This document shows positions 52,585 to 64,000 of a stretch of 64,000 nucleotides of DNA, one piece after another. The stretch comes from Mytilus edulis (Eukaryota > Mollusca > Bivalvia > Mytilida > Mytilidae). The notes under the pieces were generated by a model that did no database searches, was not told the DNA's origin, and saw only the letters and a list, made by a program, of their open reading frames with translations. Position numbers and translations under genes: made by a program. Where the stretch lies: positions 12,592,746-12,656,745 of the forward strand of contig NC_092354.1 in NCBI RefSeq assembly GCF_963676685.1, in the 5' to 3' direction. Every line of letters begins with the position of its first letter. Position 1 is the stretch's first letter.

Positions 52585-54500
52585 CAGATGCTTCGCAGGG
52601 CGTAGCTTTATACGACCGCAGAGGTTGAACCCTGAACGGTTGAGGCAAGTATGGACACAACATTCAAGCTGGATTCAGCTCTAAATTTGGATTGTGATTA
52701 AATAGTTGACACAGCATAGGTTTCTGACACAGAATGAATGCGTTCTAATGAACTTAAAATTTTTGTTTTCTCTTAGAGCAATTCACTATGCTGTTGAATA
52801 TTAATCCTCTCAAAAAAATGTTTGAAGAAATTTTCTTTTTTATTTATGAAATTTCAAATGAGAAAAATTGAACCCAATTTTTTTAATCACATCCCCCTTT
52901 CCCTTATTCCAAAACTAATCTCAATTAAAATTTCTAATGGAGTTTGCAACAATAACTACTCATTTAAATACATCATAAAATATTAAGATGTAAAAAAACT
53001 GCTTGTTATCACTGAATGGTAAAGATTATTTTAATTTATCAGTTGGTAGTAAAAAGTGAATATACATTGTATATTGTATATAACAAAGATTTAAGTTGAT
53101 TCTGGACAAAGAAAGATAACTACAATTAAAAAAAAATCTTGCTATTGCACAATATTTTGCAATTAGATATTTCTTGCTTACTATTCTGGACAAAGAAAGA
53201 TAACTCTAATTAAAAAAAATTTTGCTATTTCACAATATTGTGCAATTAGATATTTCTTGCCATTGCGCAATACTGTGCAATTGAAAAGACTTGCTATTGC
53301 ACAATACTTAATATAATAATTTTAGATCCTGATATGGACCAACTTGAAAACTGGGCCCATAATAAAAAATCTAAGTACATTTTTGGATTCAGCATATCAA
53401 AGAACCCCAAGATTTCAATTTTTGTTAAAATCAGACTAAGTTTAATTTTGGACCCTTTGGACTTAAGTGTAGACCAATTTGAAAACAGGACCAAAAATGA
53501 AGAATCTACATACACAGTTAGATTTGGTATATCAAAGAACCCCATTTATTCAATTTTTGATGAAATCAAACAAAGTTTAATTTTGGACCCCGATTTGGAC
53601 CAACTTGAAAACTGGGCCAATAATCAAGAATCTAAGTACATTTTTAGATTCAGCATATCAAAGAACCTAACTGATTCATTTTTTGTCAAAATCAAACTAA
53701 GTTTAATTTTGGACCCTTTGGAACTTAATGTAGACCAATTTGAAAACGGGACCAAAAGTTAAGAATCTACATACACAGTCATGACAGTTAGATTCGGCAT
53801 ATCAAAGAACCCCAATTATTCAATTTTGATGAAATCAAACAAAGTTTAATTTTGGACCCTTTGGGCCCCTTATTATGTTGGGACCAAAACTCCCAAATTC
53901 AATACCAACCTTCCTTTTATGGTCATAAACCTTGTGTTTAAATTTCATAGATTTCTATTTACTTATACTAACGTTATGGTGCGAAAACCAAGAAAAATGC
54001 TTATTTGGGTCCCTTTTTGGCCCCTAATTCCTAAACTGTTGGGACCTAAACTCCCCAAAATCAATACCAACCTTCCTTTTGTAGTCATTAACATTGTGTT
54101 TAAATTTCATTGATTTCTATTTACTTAAACTAAAGTTATTGTGCGAAAACCAAGAATAATGCTTATTTGGGCCCTTTTTTGGCCCCTAATTCCTAAACTG
54201 TTGAAACCAAAACTCCCAAAATCAATCCCAACCGTTCTTTTGTGGTCATAAACCTTGTGTCAAAATTTCATAGATTTCTATTAACTTAAACTAAAGTTAT
54301 AGTGCGAAAACCAAGAAAATGCTTATTTGGGCCCTTTTTGGCCCCTAATTCCTAAAATGTTGGGACCAAAACTCCCAAAATTAATACCAACCTTCCTTTT
54401 GTGGTCATAAACCTTGTGTTAAAATTTCATAGATTTCCATTCACTTTTACTAAAGTTAGAGTGCGAAAACTAAAAGTATTCGGACGACGACGACGACGCA

Positions 54501-54535
<35 letters not shown>

Positions 54536-54592
54536 CAACGTGATAGCAATATACGACGAAAATTTTTTCAAATTTTGCGGTCGTATAAAAAG
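52585..54592. mobile_element. 2.0-kb non-autonomous element with internal repeats and TIRs
   Basis: The ends carry TTTATACGACCGCA (52607-52620) and its exact inverse (54576-54589). Inside are tandem blocks: a ~130-bp set built on TTTAATTTTGGACCC and CATATCAAAGAACCCC (53330-53860), a ~140-150-bp set built on GGCCCCTAATTCCTAAA and CAATACCAACCTTCCTTTT (53860-54450), and a (GAC)n tract (54481-54535). Short words TTGCTATTGCACAATA recur at 53140-53310. I recognise the left end as a common mussel repeat. ORFs within it are not genes. Confidence 0.8.
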
Positions 54593-54995
54593 ATCCAATT
54601 GCACGTGTTGGTTTTATCTATTCATATCTTCATTCATGTTTACATCGCTTATATGGTCATCTGAGGTCAAATCGATTATTAATTAGATGGCGTCTGGACT
54701 AAAATACACACGAAATGAACCTACATATTATCTATACTGTTTATTTTAGACTTTGGGTAAATGTTTTACACTATTATAAATCAAATATGAGAATTTGAGT
54801 CATATCGGTGTCCACGAATTTGACAGCTAGTGCCCCTATAACTCATCATTTAATGTTTGTAATGGTATATTACATTGCCAACCTGTTCGAATGTACAGAA
54901 TAATAATTTGATTTAGTAAAGATTATCAGTTTTGCAAATCCAATGAGTTTACTTTTAATGATCATATGAGTCAATGTTTTCAGAAAACCTTAATG

Positions 54996-55193
54996 TATGG
55001 TGGCCGGTTAAAGCCATTTCGCGTTTTCGCCTTTCCTATTCTATAGAGCGAAAACGCGAAATCGCGAAGTCGAAAACGCGAAAACTCGAAGGCGAAAACG
55101 ATCGGATTCGCGTTTTCGACTTCGCGATTTAGCGTTTTCGCCCTATAGAATATAAAAGATGAAAACGCGAAATGGCCTTAACCGGCCACCATA
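54996..55193. mobile_element. 198-bp palindromic CpG-rich MITE, TSD TTAATG
   Basis: The ends TATGGTGGCCGGTTAA and TTAACCGGCCACCATA are inverse. The two halves mirror each other through TTCGCGTTTTCG and CGAAATCGCGAAGTCGAAAA. TTAATG flanks both sides (54990-54995, 55194-55199). It is dense in CGAAAACGCG words. Confidence 0.92.
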
Positions 55194-55214
55194 TTAATGC
55201 AAATGATATCTTAA

Positions 55215-58200
55215 AGGGAAATTCCGCGATTTTTTACTTATCATCTAATTATGTTCATCTTAACATAAAAAACACATTTGCAAAGTTTTAAATTTAAATT
55301 CCTTCATATAACGGAGGAAATCAAGTAATTGTAACTTTTTTGGTTGAATTCTCGAGTGGATCGTGACGTTTGAGCCCGATTTGGTGAATTCTGGGAAAAA
55401 ATAAAATCTGTTTAACTCTTATAGCTTATCGACAATATACGTAATTAAAAGCGCACAGCTGACGAAAGGTCGTAGTTATTAACCACAATATAAGAATGAA
55501 CGAAAATGAATAATGCATATACCGTTTTGTATTGAATGAATTAAACTCCTATAAAATTATTTCTGGTAAATGTTTTCGAATAAATTTCATTAATTATTGT
55601 TGAGATTTTTTTCATAAAATATTTATTGAACATTTTTACTGATATTGAACTGAAAATATTTCAGTTCTATTTACCGTTATTGTTTTGATAATCATTTCAA
55701 TGCAACTAATGTGTGAGCAGAGTGTGTATATTATTTTGTAAAGGTCACTGTATATTTCTCGGCTTGAGGTCAATTCGTTTACCTTGTAGCTATTTAGCCG
55801 CAGGTGTGTGTTCAAGCGTACACAGGTATGAATGGTGTTATTTGGAAAGAATAAACAGAAAGGTTAGAAAGATTATGCTGTATTTAATACACGATGAGAA
55901 TAAAGATACAATAATTAAATTGTGTAAATTAATTGAAAATAAAATTCAGATTCATAATTCGGAAAGTGTATAAAAATAAAAGGAAACAATTTTGGATTAC
56001 TTTCTTAGCGGCAATTGGCGTAAAGATTCAAATATGAAGTAAAAAATAGTAGTTTTAATCTTTAATAAAAACTAAATGCAATATTTCCCAATTTGATATA
56101 CCATTGCACATCTGTTTGATATCATTGACTTTACCGGAATTTCTTAACTTGTATTCAAATCTGGCTGTGTTTAATGCTCATAAAACTATCGCAATTTTAA
56201 AGTTTTTAATTGAAAAAAAAATACAAAATGCATGATTTTTTTTAGTTTCTTTTTAACATTTCATTCTTACATAGATAAATTCATTTGACAATCATTTACA
56301 TGAACTTTTTGTGAAAAAAATACCAATGATCTAAGCTAAGGCATTATTTTTTTTTAGGATTTTTGTACATTTTTTTTTTAATTCTATGATAATATTTGTG
56401 CAATGTTGAACATGATAGCCGTCATTAATCCAAATAAGTAATACAGTAGTTGTAATAAAACTTATATTTTAGTCATGCATAACTGATATTGACGAATTTA
56501 GAATTATTCGTCCATATATCGTTGTTCTTGAAACAATCATTATTAGTATACATGTAAGTTTCCTGACGTATAAGCGCCATTGAGGATGAGCTCTAAAGAA
56601 AGCAGACTAGTAACGTTTCGTTAGTTTGTTTGTTGGGAAAGTAGAGGAAATGCAACCACGTACAGATAAACGACAGAATTACCATACAAGCATTTATAGT
56701 CAACACAACCAGAAAGAGTTCCCATCGTTGGACGGGGAATATGAAGGCTTCCAAGAATGAACAAGTGACAGGTCTAACTCTGAACAGTTAGAAAACGGAC
56801 TATCGACATCGACCGCTTGTTCTTGATATTTGAAACTGCATGCATATATACGTATACGTTTATGATAGTGATGAGTTCTTGCGTCTGACAAAAACTAAAT
56901 TCCTTCATGGTTATATCTTGCCCTTCGTTTATATCGGTTTGTAAGGTGATTACTCAAAATCGTTATTTGAAGATGTAGATTCATTTCAATACAGAAATTT
57001 CGTCTATATATTAATTTTCACAAGTGTATACCACGGAGAAGCTCTGAAGGTACATTACACCCATTTTGTTTGGGTGTGAACCATCGATGTTTACAGCAAT
57101 ATCAAAGAACAAGATGATGATGGTAGAAAGAACTATGGGCGTCATGTGGCAAATATTACATGCATATCGGACCATGAGTTGTCAATCTGTATGAAAAGAT
57201 TTCCAATACAACCATATTATTGAGAAGGAATGTTTACATGCTATACTCTCGTACTAGTATTACAGGGTTCTTGTGGCGTCCACCTTAGACACACATCTTT
57301 TTAACGATGTTTAAAAAAAAAGACAGAACCAATTTAATGTCATATTTCCCTCTTAAATACCAAGAAAGAAAATAAATCCCGAAATTAATTTGAAACTTTG
57401 ATACTCAATAGTTTCCCAGCAAAATATTCACATCCCTTGGGGATAATTAGTGTTCGTCCAGTGGCATATATAACAATTGTGATGACGAATTTCTTCCTTT
57501 GTTCGAGAACAATCTTATTGAAATATAAATCTGTGATTTTACTATGTCCACAACTTCGATGAACCTAAGCAAATTATACATCGACCTGTATTTAAATCAA
57601 ATTGGTTCTCTTCTTCTTCTTCTTCTGGTATACAATAGTCTATCGATCGACATTCGATGATTACATACTGGTTTTTGTTGGCATACGTGGACTAGTCTAT
57701 TTACAAAACTTTTACCCCAATTTATTCAAAATATATGTTTTTTTCTTATGTTTAATGTATACATGTATATATTTTAAATTGCGCTATAGTTCCGTAACAT
57801 TCTACCCAGTCGTATAAACGAATCGTCGACAAGTGCTTACATTTTTTTAAATCAATATTTCTGGTATGTTCCAATCTGTCCTTCACTATTGACAATGAGT
57901 ATATATTACATTTTCCCAAATTCACCCTTGGAAAAAATATTTAAATAGATTTTAATTTCATCAAATCTTATTTTTTGGGTATTATTTATATTTTTATGAA
58001 TAATATTCTTTACACCAGAAATGTTATTTATAAACAAGCGTATGAGTTTAGTAATGACAAGTAAGACAGAGTTGTATATTATACATCTGATAGTTCAAAA
58101 TGGAAAGTTATAAGTAATCCGCCGTGTACACTGATCAATACCTGCAGAGGTGAAACGATGCATGAACTTGCAAGCCCGACAGGAAATCGCTTGAATACCT

Positions 58201-58447
58201 GGATGTGTCACCTCACACCCCTCACAATAAATTTAGAGTATCAGTTCCTTTGTGGTTTATAGACATATCGTTGTTATTTAATCGGGAAAGAAGACAAAAT
58301 GGCCGAACGCAGAGAATTGATACTCTAAATTTAAAATCGATGGTGATCGCTTATCTAGCGGAATAAAACTTTAATAACTATGAATTTGAGCATTTTTATA
58401 CTGAATGAACATAATATCAATTTTTGATTTTTTTGCGAAGTTTCCCT
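55215..58447. mobile_element. Possible 3.2-kb TIR element, TTAA-flanked
   Basis: Left end TTAA-AGGGAAATTCCGCGAT and, ~25 bases in, TTATGTTCAT; the right end inverted reads TTAA-AGGGAAACTTCGCAAA and also has TTATGTTCAT at about the same distance. Both sides have TTAA at the border. The inside has no recognisable transposase. It could be a large non-autonomous element, or the ends could be two separate copies. Confidence 0.45.
58228..58335. repeat. Inverted repeat, ~18-bp arms
   Basis: TAAATTTAGAGTATCAGTTC and GAATTGATACTCTAAATTTA face each other ~65 bp apart, near the right end of the possible 3.2-kb element. Confidence 0.75.
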
Positions 58448-59519
58448 TTAAACAATAATTACATACAGTCACTAAATATTTCAAAGTTTAATTGTACTCA
58501 CTTAACTACTTTACAACTTAATATGTTTTTCGAAAGGGATAAGTTTTGACATATTTAATGTCAATTGGTGTATCCACTTTTAAGGATAAGTACTGTTACT
58601 TTTATAAACTGAAATATGTGTGTACCATACATATTCAAACAGTTTTGAGATTCTAATTAATAAGAAAAAAGAACGAAAAGGAAATAAATAATACAATTAG
58701 TTCCCCTAGTTAGAAAGATGCATTTGAAATATTACTTTTATTATGAAAAGTTTAAACTTAATACCCCAAAAACGTCAGTATAAATTGTAAAAATAAATGG
58801 TAACTAATGTTATATTATATCTTGGTAAGCATATGACTTGAACACAATGTAGTATGATAATTTATTTTATTTAAAATATCCTAAACTTAAATAAATTTGC
58901 CTTTCAACATGTTCAAATACATTGTAAGTTTAACAACTGCGATTGAAAACCAAACTTATAGTATCGCCTGTCCTCCTGCTAGATTTTGTTTGTTACATAG
59001 AACATTTATGGTCATAGTTTTAAGTATATTCAGGACAAGTCAATTTGTGCAGGGGTCTGCCAATTTCAACTTTCATGTAAATAGTAATTAGGGAGTATTT
59101 CTCCTATGCATTTGTGAATCCTATCAATCACTCTAAAATTGCTATAACGTGGAAAACTAATCATGCTTTCCTTTTCTAGTGAAATAAGATTTATACAGTT
59201 ATAGTTATGACATGCATTCTTTACAGACATTGGTCCTATTAGAACAATACGAAAACAACATGATCATAAAACTTTCCTAGTTAATACACATTAAGTCTTA
59301 ACAATGAGATGATACCAGGAGTCAATAAGATAATTAGAAGTCAATGAAATAGTCATAGTCAATATGGATGTGATCCAATTAAAGACAAATAAATCGTATA
59401 TGGTCAAAGAGATAAAACTGGAGTAGTGTAAAAGATATTCCAGCTTTTGACAAGGTAAGCTGTCACAATATTTTGAATTGTAGATATCGAGAAAAAACGT
59501 TAATTGTTACTTTAAATGT
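58448..59519. other. No gene recognised
   Basis: AT-rich. The ORF at 58897-59091 has no motif I know. Confidence 0.5.
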
Positions 59520-59523
59520 TTCT

Positions 59524-59738
59524 AAAAGAGGGACGAAAGATACCAGAGGGATAGTCAAACTCATAGATCGAAAATAAACTGACAACGCCATTGCCAAAAA
59601 TAAAACGACACAGACAAACAATAAGTACAGACGACACAACATTGAAAACTAGAGACTAAGCAACACGTACCCCACCAAAAACTGGGGGTGATCTCAGGTG
59701 CTCCGGAAGGGTAAGCAGATCCTGTTCTAATTAATAAA
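59524..59738 (-). mobile_element. Penelope-like element 3' tail
   Basis: AAAAGAGGGACGAAAGATAC, GGGATAGTCAAACTCATAGA, GCAACACGTACCCCACC, GGGGGTGATCTCAGGTGCTC, CGGAAGGGTAAGCAGATCCT: the 25344-type tail, cut off before the RT code. Confidence 0.75.
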
Positions 59739-59961
59739 CTTAGTTCAATTATCCTTCTTAATTCTTACGCAATCGTAAAAAGTAGATACGTCTTTGATAG
59801 TTACATGTAGAATAATAAATGTACTATAACTAAACAGCAAGTATAAATTGGGTCCTCAATGCTCTTCAACCTTAAACTTACATATTTACTACTGTCAAAA
59901 TAACATCTTATTACGTATTTAAAAATTTAAAAATAAGTTCCAATACAATGATGTTCAAGCT

Positions 59962-60258
59962 ACTATCAAATTCCTTTAATTCAAATACAGATTTTATACT
60001 GCTGTGAACATTAAATAAATGGGGTATAATAAATAATAAAATGTAAATTGCAATTTAAAAGAAATAAAAAGTTTTCTTTAAAGCCAGTCTAAATACATAA
60101 TCACGGATAACAGGCCTATGATGTTGTACGCAATGGGGTTAAATAAAACGCATTGTTTCGATTTATTCTCAACTATCAAATTCCTTTAATTCAAATACAG
60201 ATTTTATACTGCTGTGAACATTAAATAAATGGGGTATAATAAATAATAAAATGTAAAT
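59962..60258. repeat. Two ~87-bp direct repeats, 210 bp apart
   Basis: ACTATCAAATTCCTTTAATT, CAAATACAGATTTTATACTG, AAATAAATGGGGTATAATAA at 59962-60049 and again at 60172-60258, essentially identical. They lie just outside the MULE's left target duplication. Confidence 0.9.
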
Positions 60259-60762
60259 CAACGATGTGGCTTTTTTCTATGATCGTGCAACGCAGATCCA
60301 TGTGAATTATTGCCAAAACCTGCATTTGTCGTCCTCTGTTATTGTGGGCATAGGACATTTGAGCGAAAAAGAAAAAAGCACATAGGGTCATTTGAGCGCC
60401 GACTTCATAGGACATTTGAGCGCCGGGATATTAACCTTACCTGAGTTTTCAGACAGGACATTTGAGCGAAATTTTCCCTGATAATTTTACACGAATTAAG
60501 ATTTTTTTTTAAAAGTAAGAAAAAAAAGTAAGATTTAGTTATAAATATTTTTTATTTTATTTCACACCCGAGTAATTCGACCGGTTCTGGCTGGTTTATG
60601 TAAGTGAAATCCTAAGTTGATCTCTATTTACCAATCAATTCTACTATAATTCATTGGCTATGCAAATTTGCTTTGTTCTAAAATTCTTATATATATATCT
60701 ATTAAGTGAAATGTCCCTTGGCACTTGAAATCTTAATACTAATAATACATGTACGTGTTAAA

Positions 60763-62625
60763 ATGGATATTATTTTGACCGAGACTAATAAGGGAAAAAG
60801 AAGCCTTGTTTGTGACAGTTTCCGATATAGAGTGGACAAAACACTAAAAGGAGAAGAAATATCCTGGAGATGTACAGTAAGTACCTTTTTTTACAAATTT
60901 AATGTTAATGTAAACTACTTGTTCGTCTGTTACGCTTCAACTTCCATAACTTCTTTTAATTTTGATTTATATCTATATCATTATATGTCTATCTTATACC
61001 TCCTTTAGATTAATTTTTTAACACATTTGAATATAAGCTACCACATATAGGGTTAGGTATCAAGGCTCCATGTTGAAGGTCGTACTGTAACCTATATAAC
61101 ATTGTTAGGTTGATTTTCTAGGCTCTTTACAATATTCATACAATACACTGTAAAAATTGTGCTTAGAGCCTAAACATGTTTAGGAAAATGTTTAGAAGCT
61201 AAACACATAAATGTCTGTGGTGTTCCCATTCTAAACATGTTATGAATTTCATTTCATTTCATTTCATACTACATCTTATTTTTATGTCTTGCAATAGCAA
61301 ATGAAAAAGCATTTAAACACTTCAATTGTATTTGTCCTTTCAATATTTTTCAGGCAAAAGGTTACAAAGCAAGACTGAGGACGGATTGTACCGGAACCGT
61401 TATAATTCAACAGAAAAATACTCATAACCATGATACCAGTGATCGTGACAATGAACGTCACTTGCTGCGGGTACGATCAAAAAGAAAAGCGGATGATGAT
61501 ATTGCTCAACGTCCTTCAAAAATTATCCGTACAGAGTTACAGAACATGGATGAAGCAAATCTAAAGTCTGAAGACATTGGCAGCGTTTCAAAGGCTATAT
61601 ATAGAAAGAGGCGTAAATCTCACCCTGCACTTCCTAAATCTAGAGAGGAAACACACCAATCATTAAAGAAGATTAATATTCAGTCAAATAAATTTGAAAA
61701 TTTTGTGCAGTTTAATGATGAACAAACTGGTATAATTATTCTTACGTGTCCAACCAATCTTGAATGTTTATGCAGTGTGCCGGAAATTTTTATGGATGGT
61801 ACTTACAAATATTGCCCAAAGTTCTTTAAACAGTTATATACTATTCATGGCTATAACAAAGGAAATTATGTCCCTCTTGTATTCTGCTTACTTCCTGGAA
61901 AGTCTGAAGAAATTTACGTGAATTGCTTTTCCTCAATTGTCAAGCTATGTTCCGATCAAGGTCACACACTTCAACCGAAAGCAGTACACGTCGATTTTGA
62001 AGAACGGGTAATGAAAGTTATGAAGGATTTTTTCCCGTCTATAGAGATCAAATGCTGTAGGTTTCACTTAGGCCAAGCCTGGTGGCGAAAAATCCAGAAA
62101 GTTGGACTTAGTCAACAATACAAAGAGCTTGATTCAGACATTAGTAAATGGCTTAAAGGGATTTTTGGGATAGCCTTTTTAGCTCCAGACGAAGTAGCCG
62201 ACTGTTTCGTAGAAGATTTTATGGCCGTTGTACCTAACGACAAGCCTTGTATAGAATTTGCAGATTACCTGACTGATACTTATATAACAGATGAATCGTT
62301 ATTTCCCCCTCATCTCTGGGCCGAAGTTCCATCCTCGTTAAAACGTACTAACAATGGGCCCGAATCATTTCATGCCCATTATAACGAGCAGTTCTATCAC
62401 AGTCATCCATCAATTTATATTTTCCTTGACACTATTATCAAATTGCAATCTGTGACTTACATAAAAATTCGGAGTTTGAACATTGATGCACCGCAGAGCC
62501 GAACAGAAAAGGAGAAGGAACAGAATCTCCGGGATTTGCATTCGAAATACTGCCAGCAGGAAATTACGAGGGATTTTTATGTCAGAAGCCTGGGATATAA
62601 GTTCCAAGCCCGAACAGACTTGTAA
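60763..62625 (+). CDS. FLYWCH zinc-finger MULE transposase (2 exons, 461 aa)
   Basis: Exon 1 is 60763-60876 and exon 2 is 61354-62625, with donor GTAAGT and acceptor ATTTTTCAG, phase 0. The N-terminal FLYWCH finger (about 10-64) has GKRSLVCDSFRYRVDK, WRC (C37), C50 and H62-x-H64; the intron falls inside it. The transposase domain shows D186 (FMDGTYK), D252 (HVDFEE), the C-x2-H pair 273/276 (CRFH) and E375 (NGPESFHAHYN), the DDE set of Mutator-type enzymes. It catalyses excision and insertion of its own element; the finger probably reads the 14-mer end repeats. No stop or frameshift is visible. The last ~100 residues are short compared with some family members. Confidence 0.88.
61030..61125 (-). 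repeat. Family D/A-type repeat scrap in the MULE intron
   Basis: GGTATCAAGGCTCCATGTTG, AAGGTCGTACTGTAACCTAT is the inverse of the family D core. A further scrap (AATGTGGTATGATTGCCAAT) lies at ~62832-62870 inside the element's 3' side. Confidence 0.55.
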
Positions 62626-62644
62626 ATAATGCCGTTGCCGAGTT

Positions 62645-62812
62645 TTATGTTTTATGACAGTGCTTTGTTTTTAGTGCTTTGTTTACAATTAAAAGATGTT
62701 TTAATCTTTTTGTTGGTAAACTCCTGTTTTATGACTGTGCTTTGTTTTTAGTGCTTTGTTTTTTACAATTAAAATATGTTTTAATCTTTTTGTTGGTAAA
62801 CTCCTCATTTAA
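62645..62812. repeat. Two ~83-bp tandem copies after the transposase stop
   Basis: GTTTTATGACAGTGCTTTGT, TTTTAGTGCTTTGTTT, ACAATTAAAAGATGTTTTAA, TCTTTTTGTTGGTAAACTCC, then the same again with small changes. Confidence 0.9.
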
Positions 62813-63029
62813 TGAACTATATTCGTAAGAAAATGTGGTATGATTGCCAATAAGACAATTCTCTATCCAAGACTTGTTTTCGCTCAAATGTCCTACGCTT
62901 ATTCTTATTTTCGCTCAAATGTCCTAAAATTTAGGCGCTCAAATGTCCTATACTTTGGCGCTCAAACGTCCTTTTTTTTTCGCTCAAATGTCCTGTCAAT
63001 GCGCTCAAATGTCCATTGCCGGTTATTGT

Positions 63030-64000
63030 ATATATAACTGTTATGCCCTGCAATGATTATTTTGTACCCCGAGTGTTTCAGTTCTTGTCATTAAATTTGT
63101 AGAAGTAATTTTCTTCAATAAATTTTACTTCATTCAAAATATTCTGTCAGTAAATAAGATACAAGCTGGTATTGATGTTTGTGGACAAACAAAACTTTAT
63201 TTATAAAGAATGGTTAAAATATGTTATAAATCAGAGATTGTTATAACAATATTTTCAGAATGCGAATTCCCTCGTTCAAAATTCGCAAAAAAAATAATAA
63301 CAATAAAATGTTTAAGAAAAACTTGGAATTCGAGGAATATTTTTGAACTACAAAGACATTATAATCTATGTCGAATTCAAAGACCTAAACTTCCAAATGA
63401 ACAGAAAGATGTCAAAACCTTTTATTTTTCCTTTATATATATTTGAATACAATTTTTACAACATAATCAAAAAGAGTATTTGTCTTCATATATCTGTATC
63501 GATGTTATGCATTGGCTTAATGAGAAAAAAATATCAGTGTACGATGTCTGCTACTATTGGGATATTAAAATACAATTTGATTGCCAAGAAAGCGACTAAT
63601 ACAAAATTAAGTTTCATTTTTGCACATAATTTATATTTTCAGATGACGTATACTGATTACATTTCTTGGCTTATATTTTTCTGTGAAATGAAAGGTAAAT
63701 AGTTTTCCTATGTTTAATATTAACATATGATCAAATTTACGATTTTTAATTGCATTGTACATGCTGTAGGATTGAAATCACTAATCCAGAATGTAATTAG
63801 GCGATCAAAGTCACTGTAACGTTTATAGTAGTTTCCTTCGCTTGACGTACATTTTGATTGTATATGAAAAAGAAGACCGTTTGATATAAAACAAATAGAA
63901 AAACAAAGGATATGGGGTGTCCATCCATGACACAAAATCAATGCATACACAGCAATAACAACAACCATGTTAACTTACAACTTAAAAAATCAATTTGAAG
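63030..64000. other. No confident gene; possible signal-peptide exon on minus strand
   Basis: The minus ORF from ATG 63968 begins MVVVIAVYALILCHGW, which looks like a signal peptide, and is followed by ~60 residues with three cysteines before a stop at 63720. A GTAAAT donor-like site lies at ~63740. It might be the first exon of a secreted protein continuing leftwards, but I see no second exon. The plus ORFs at 63210-63702 show no motif. Confidence 0.2.

Larger units (their letters stand above)
60346..63021 (+). mobile_element. Autonomous Mutator-like (MULE) transposon, 2,676 bp
   Basis: An 8-bp direct repeat GTTATTGT lies at 60338-60345 and 63022-63029. The inner ends are GGGCATAGGACATTTGAGCG and, inverted from the right, CGGCAATGGACATTTGAGCG. 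The 14-mer AGGACATTTGAGCG occurs four times at the left end (60352, 60385 variant, 60409, 60455) and in inverse form six times at the right end (62881, 62912, 62936, 62959 variant, 62981, 63002). Between them is an intact FLYWCH-MULE transposase gene. Duplication length, inverted ends and transposase type agree with a MULE. Confidence 0.9.

Noticed and set aside
53294-54664. ORFs including one with a long arginine run
   Set aside because: They arise from internal tandem repeats and the (GAC)n tract of the 52.6-54.6 kb element.

Overview
This is an AT-rich eukaryotic (animal) window. The best guess is a bivalve mollusc, most likely a mussel (Mytilus-like). Grounds: introns with GT-AG borders, C-type lectin genes with animal-type exon structure, BEL/Pao, Penelope-like and LINE retroelements, and several dispersed repeats whose sequence I recognise from bivalve genomes. 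The species call is inference; no search was run. Most of the window is transposon-derived, and only one host gene family is clear.

Layout. 1-1.5 kb: two BEL/Pao scraps in opposite orientation plus a candidate LTR. 2-6 kb: dispersed repeats and two decayed LINE reverse-transcriptase fragments. 7.1-11.5 kb: a large degenerate satellite built on a TTGAANN heptamer, with a ten-copy 35-bp higher-order array. 11.5-12.7 kb: an RNase H1-like fragment and a five-copy ~165-180 bp tandem repeat. 14.0-15.1 kb: foldback sequence and an inverted LTR scrap. 15.3-23.8 kb: one nearly full-length but frame-broken BEL/Pao element on the minus strand, with both LTRs, a MITE inside one LTR and a Penelope-type tail inside its protease region. 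24.3-51.8 kb: two complete tandem minus-strand genes for type II transmembrane receptors (short cytoplasmic tail, TM, coiled coil, collagen, C-type lectin domain), with remnants of a third between them. Their introns hold Penelope fragments, foldback elements, a 2.1-kb segment bounded by two almost identical 444-bp TIR elements, and a 2.3-kb pearl/Helentron-like element. 52.6-54.6 kb: a second element of that style. 55.0-58.5 kb: a CpG-rich palindromic MITE with a 6-bp target duplication, then a possible 3.2-kb TIR element. 60.3-63.0 kb: an apparently intact autonomous FLYWCH-Mutator (MULE) transposon with inverted subterminal repeats and an 8-bp target duplication.

How it works together. The lectin genes look like collectin-12-style membrane pattern receptors. 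Exon phases match exactly and the 5' leader is shared, so they arose by tandem duplication. One keeps EPN (mannose-type) and the other has QPD (galactose-type) in the sugar-binding loop, so the pair probably splits ligand specificity. The third copy is dead. Everything else is mobile DNA, much of it datable by nesting: a MITE in an LTR, a Penelope tail in BEL, and elements in lectin introns.
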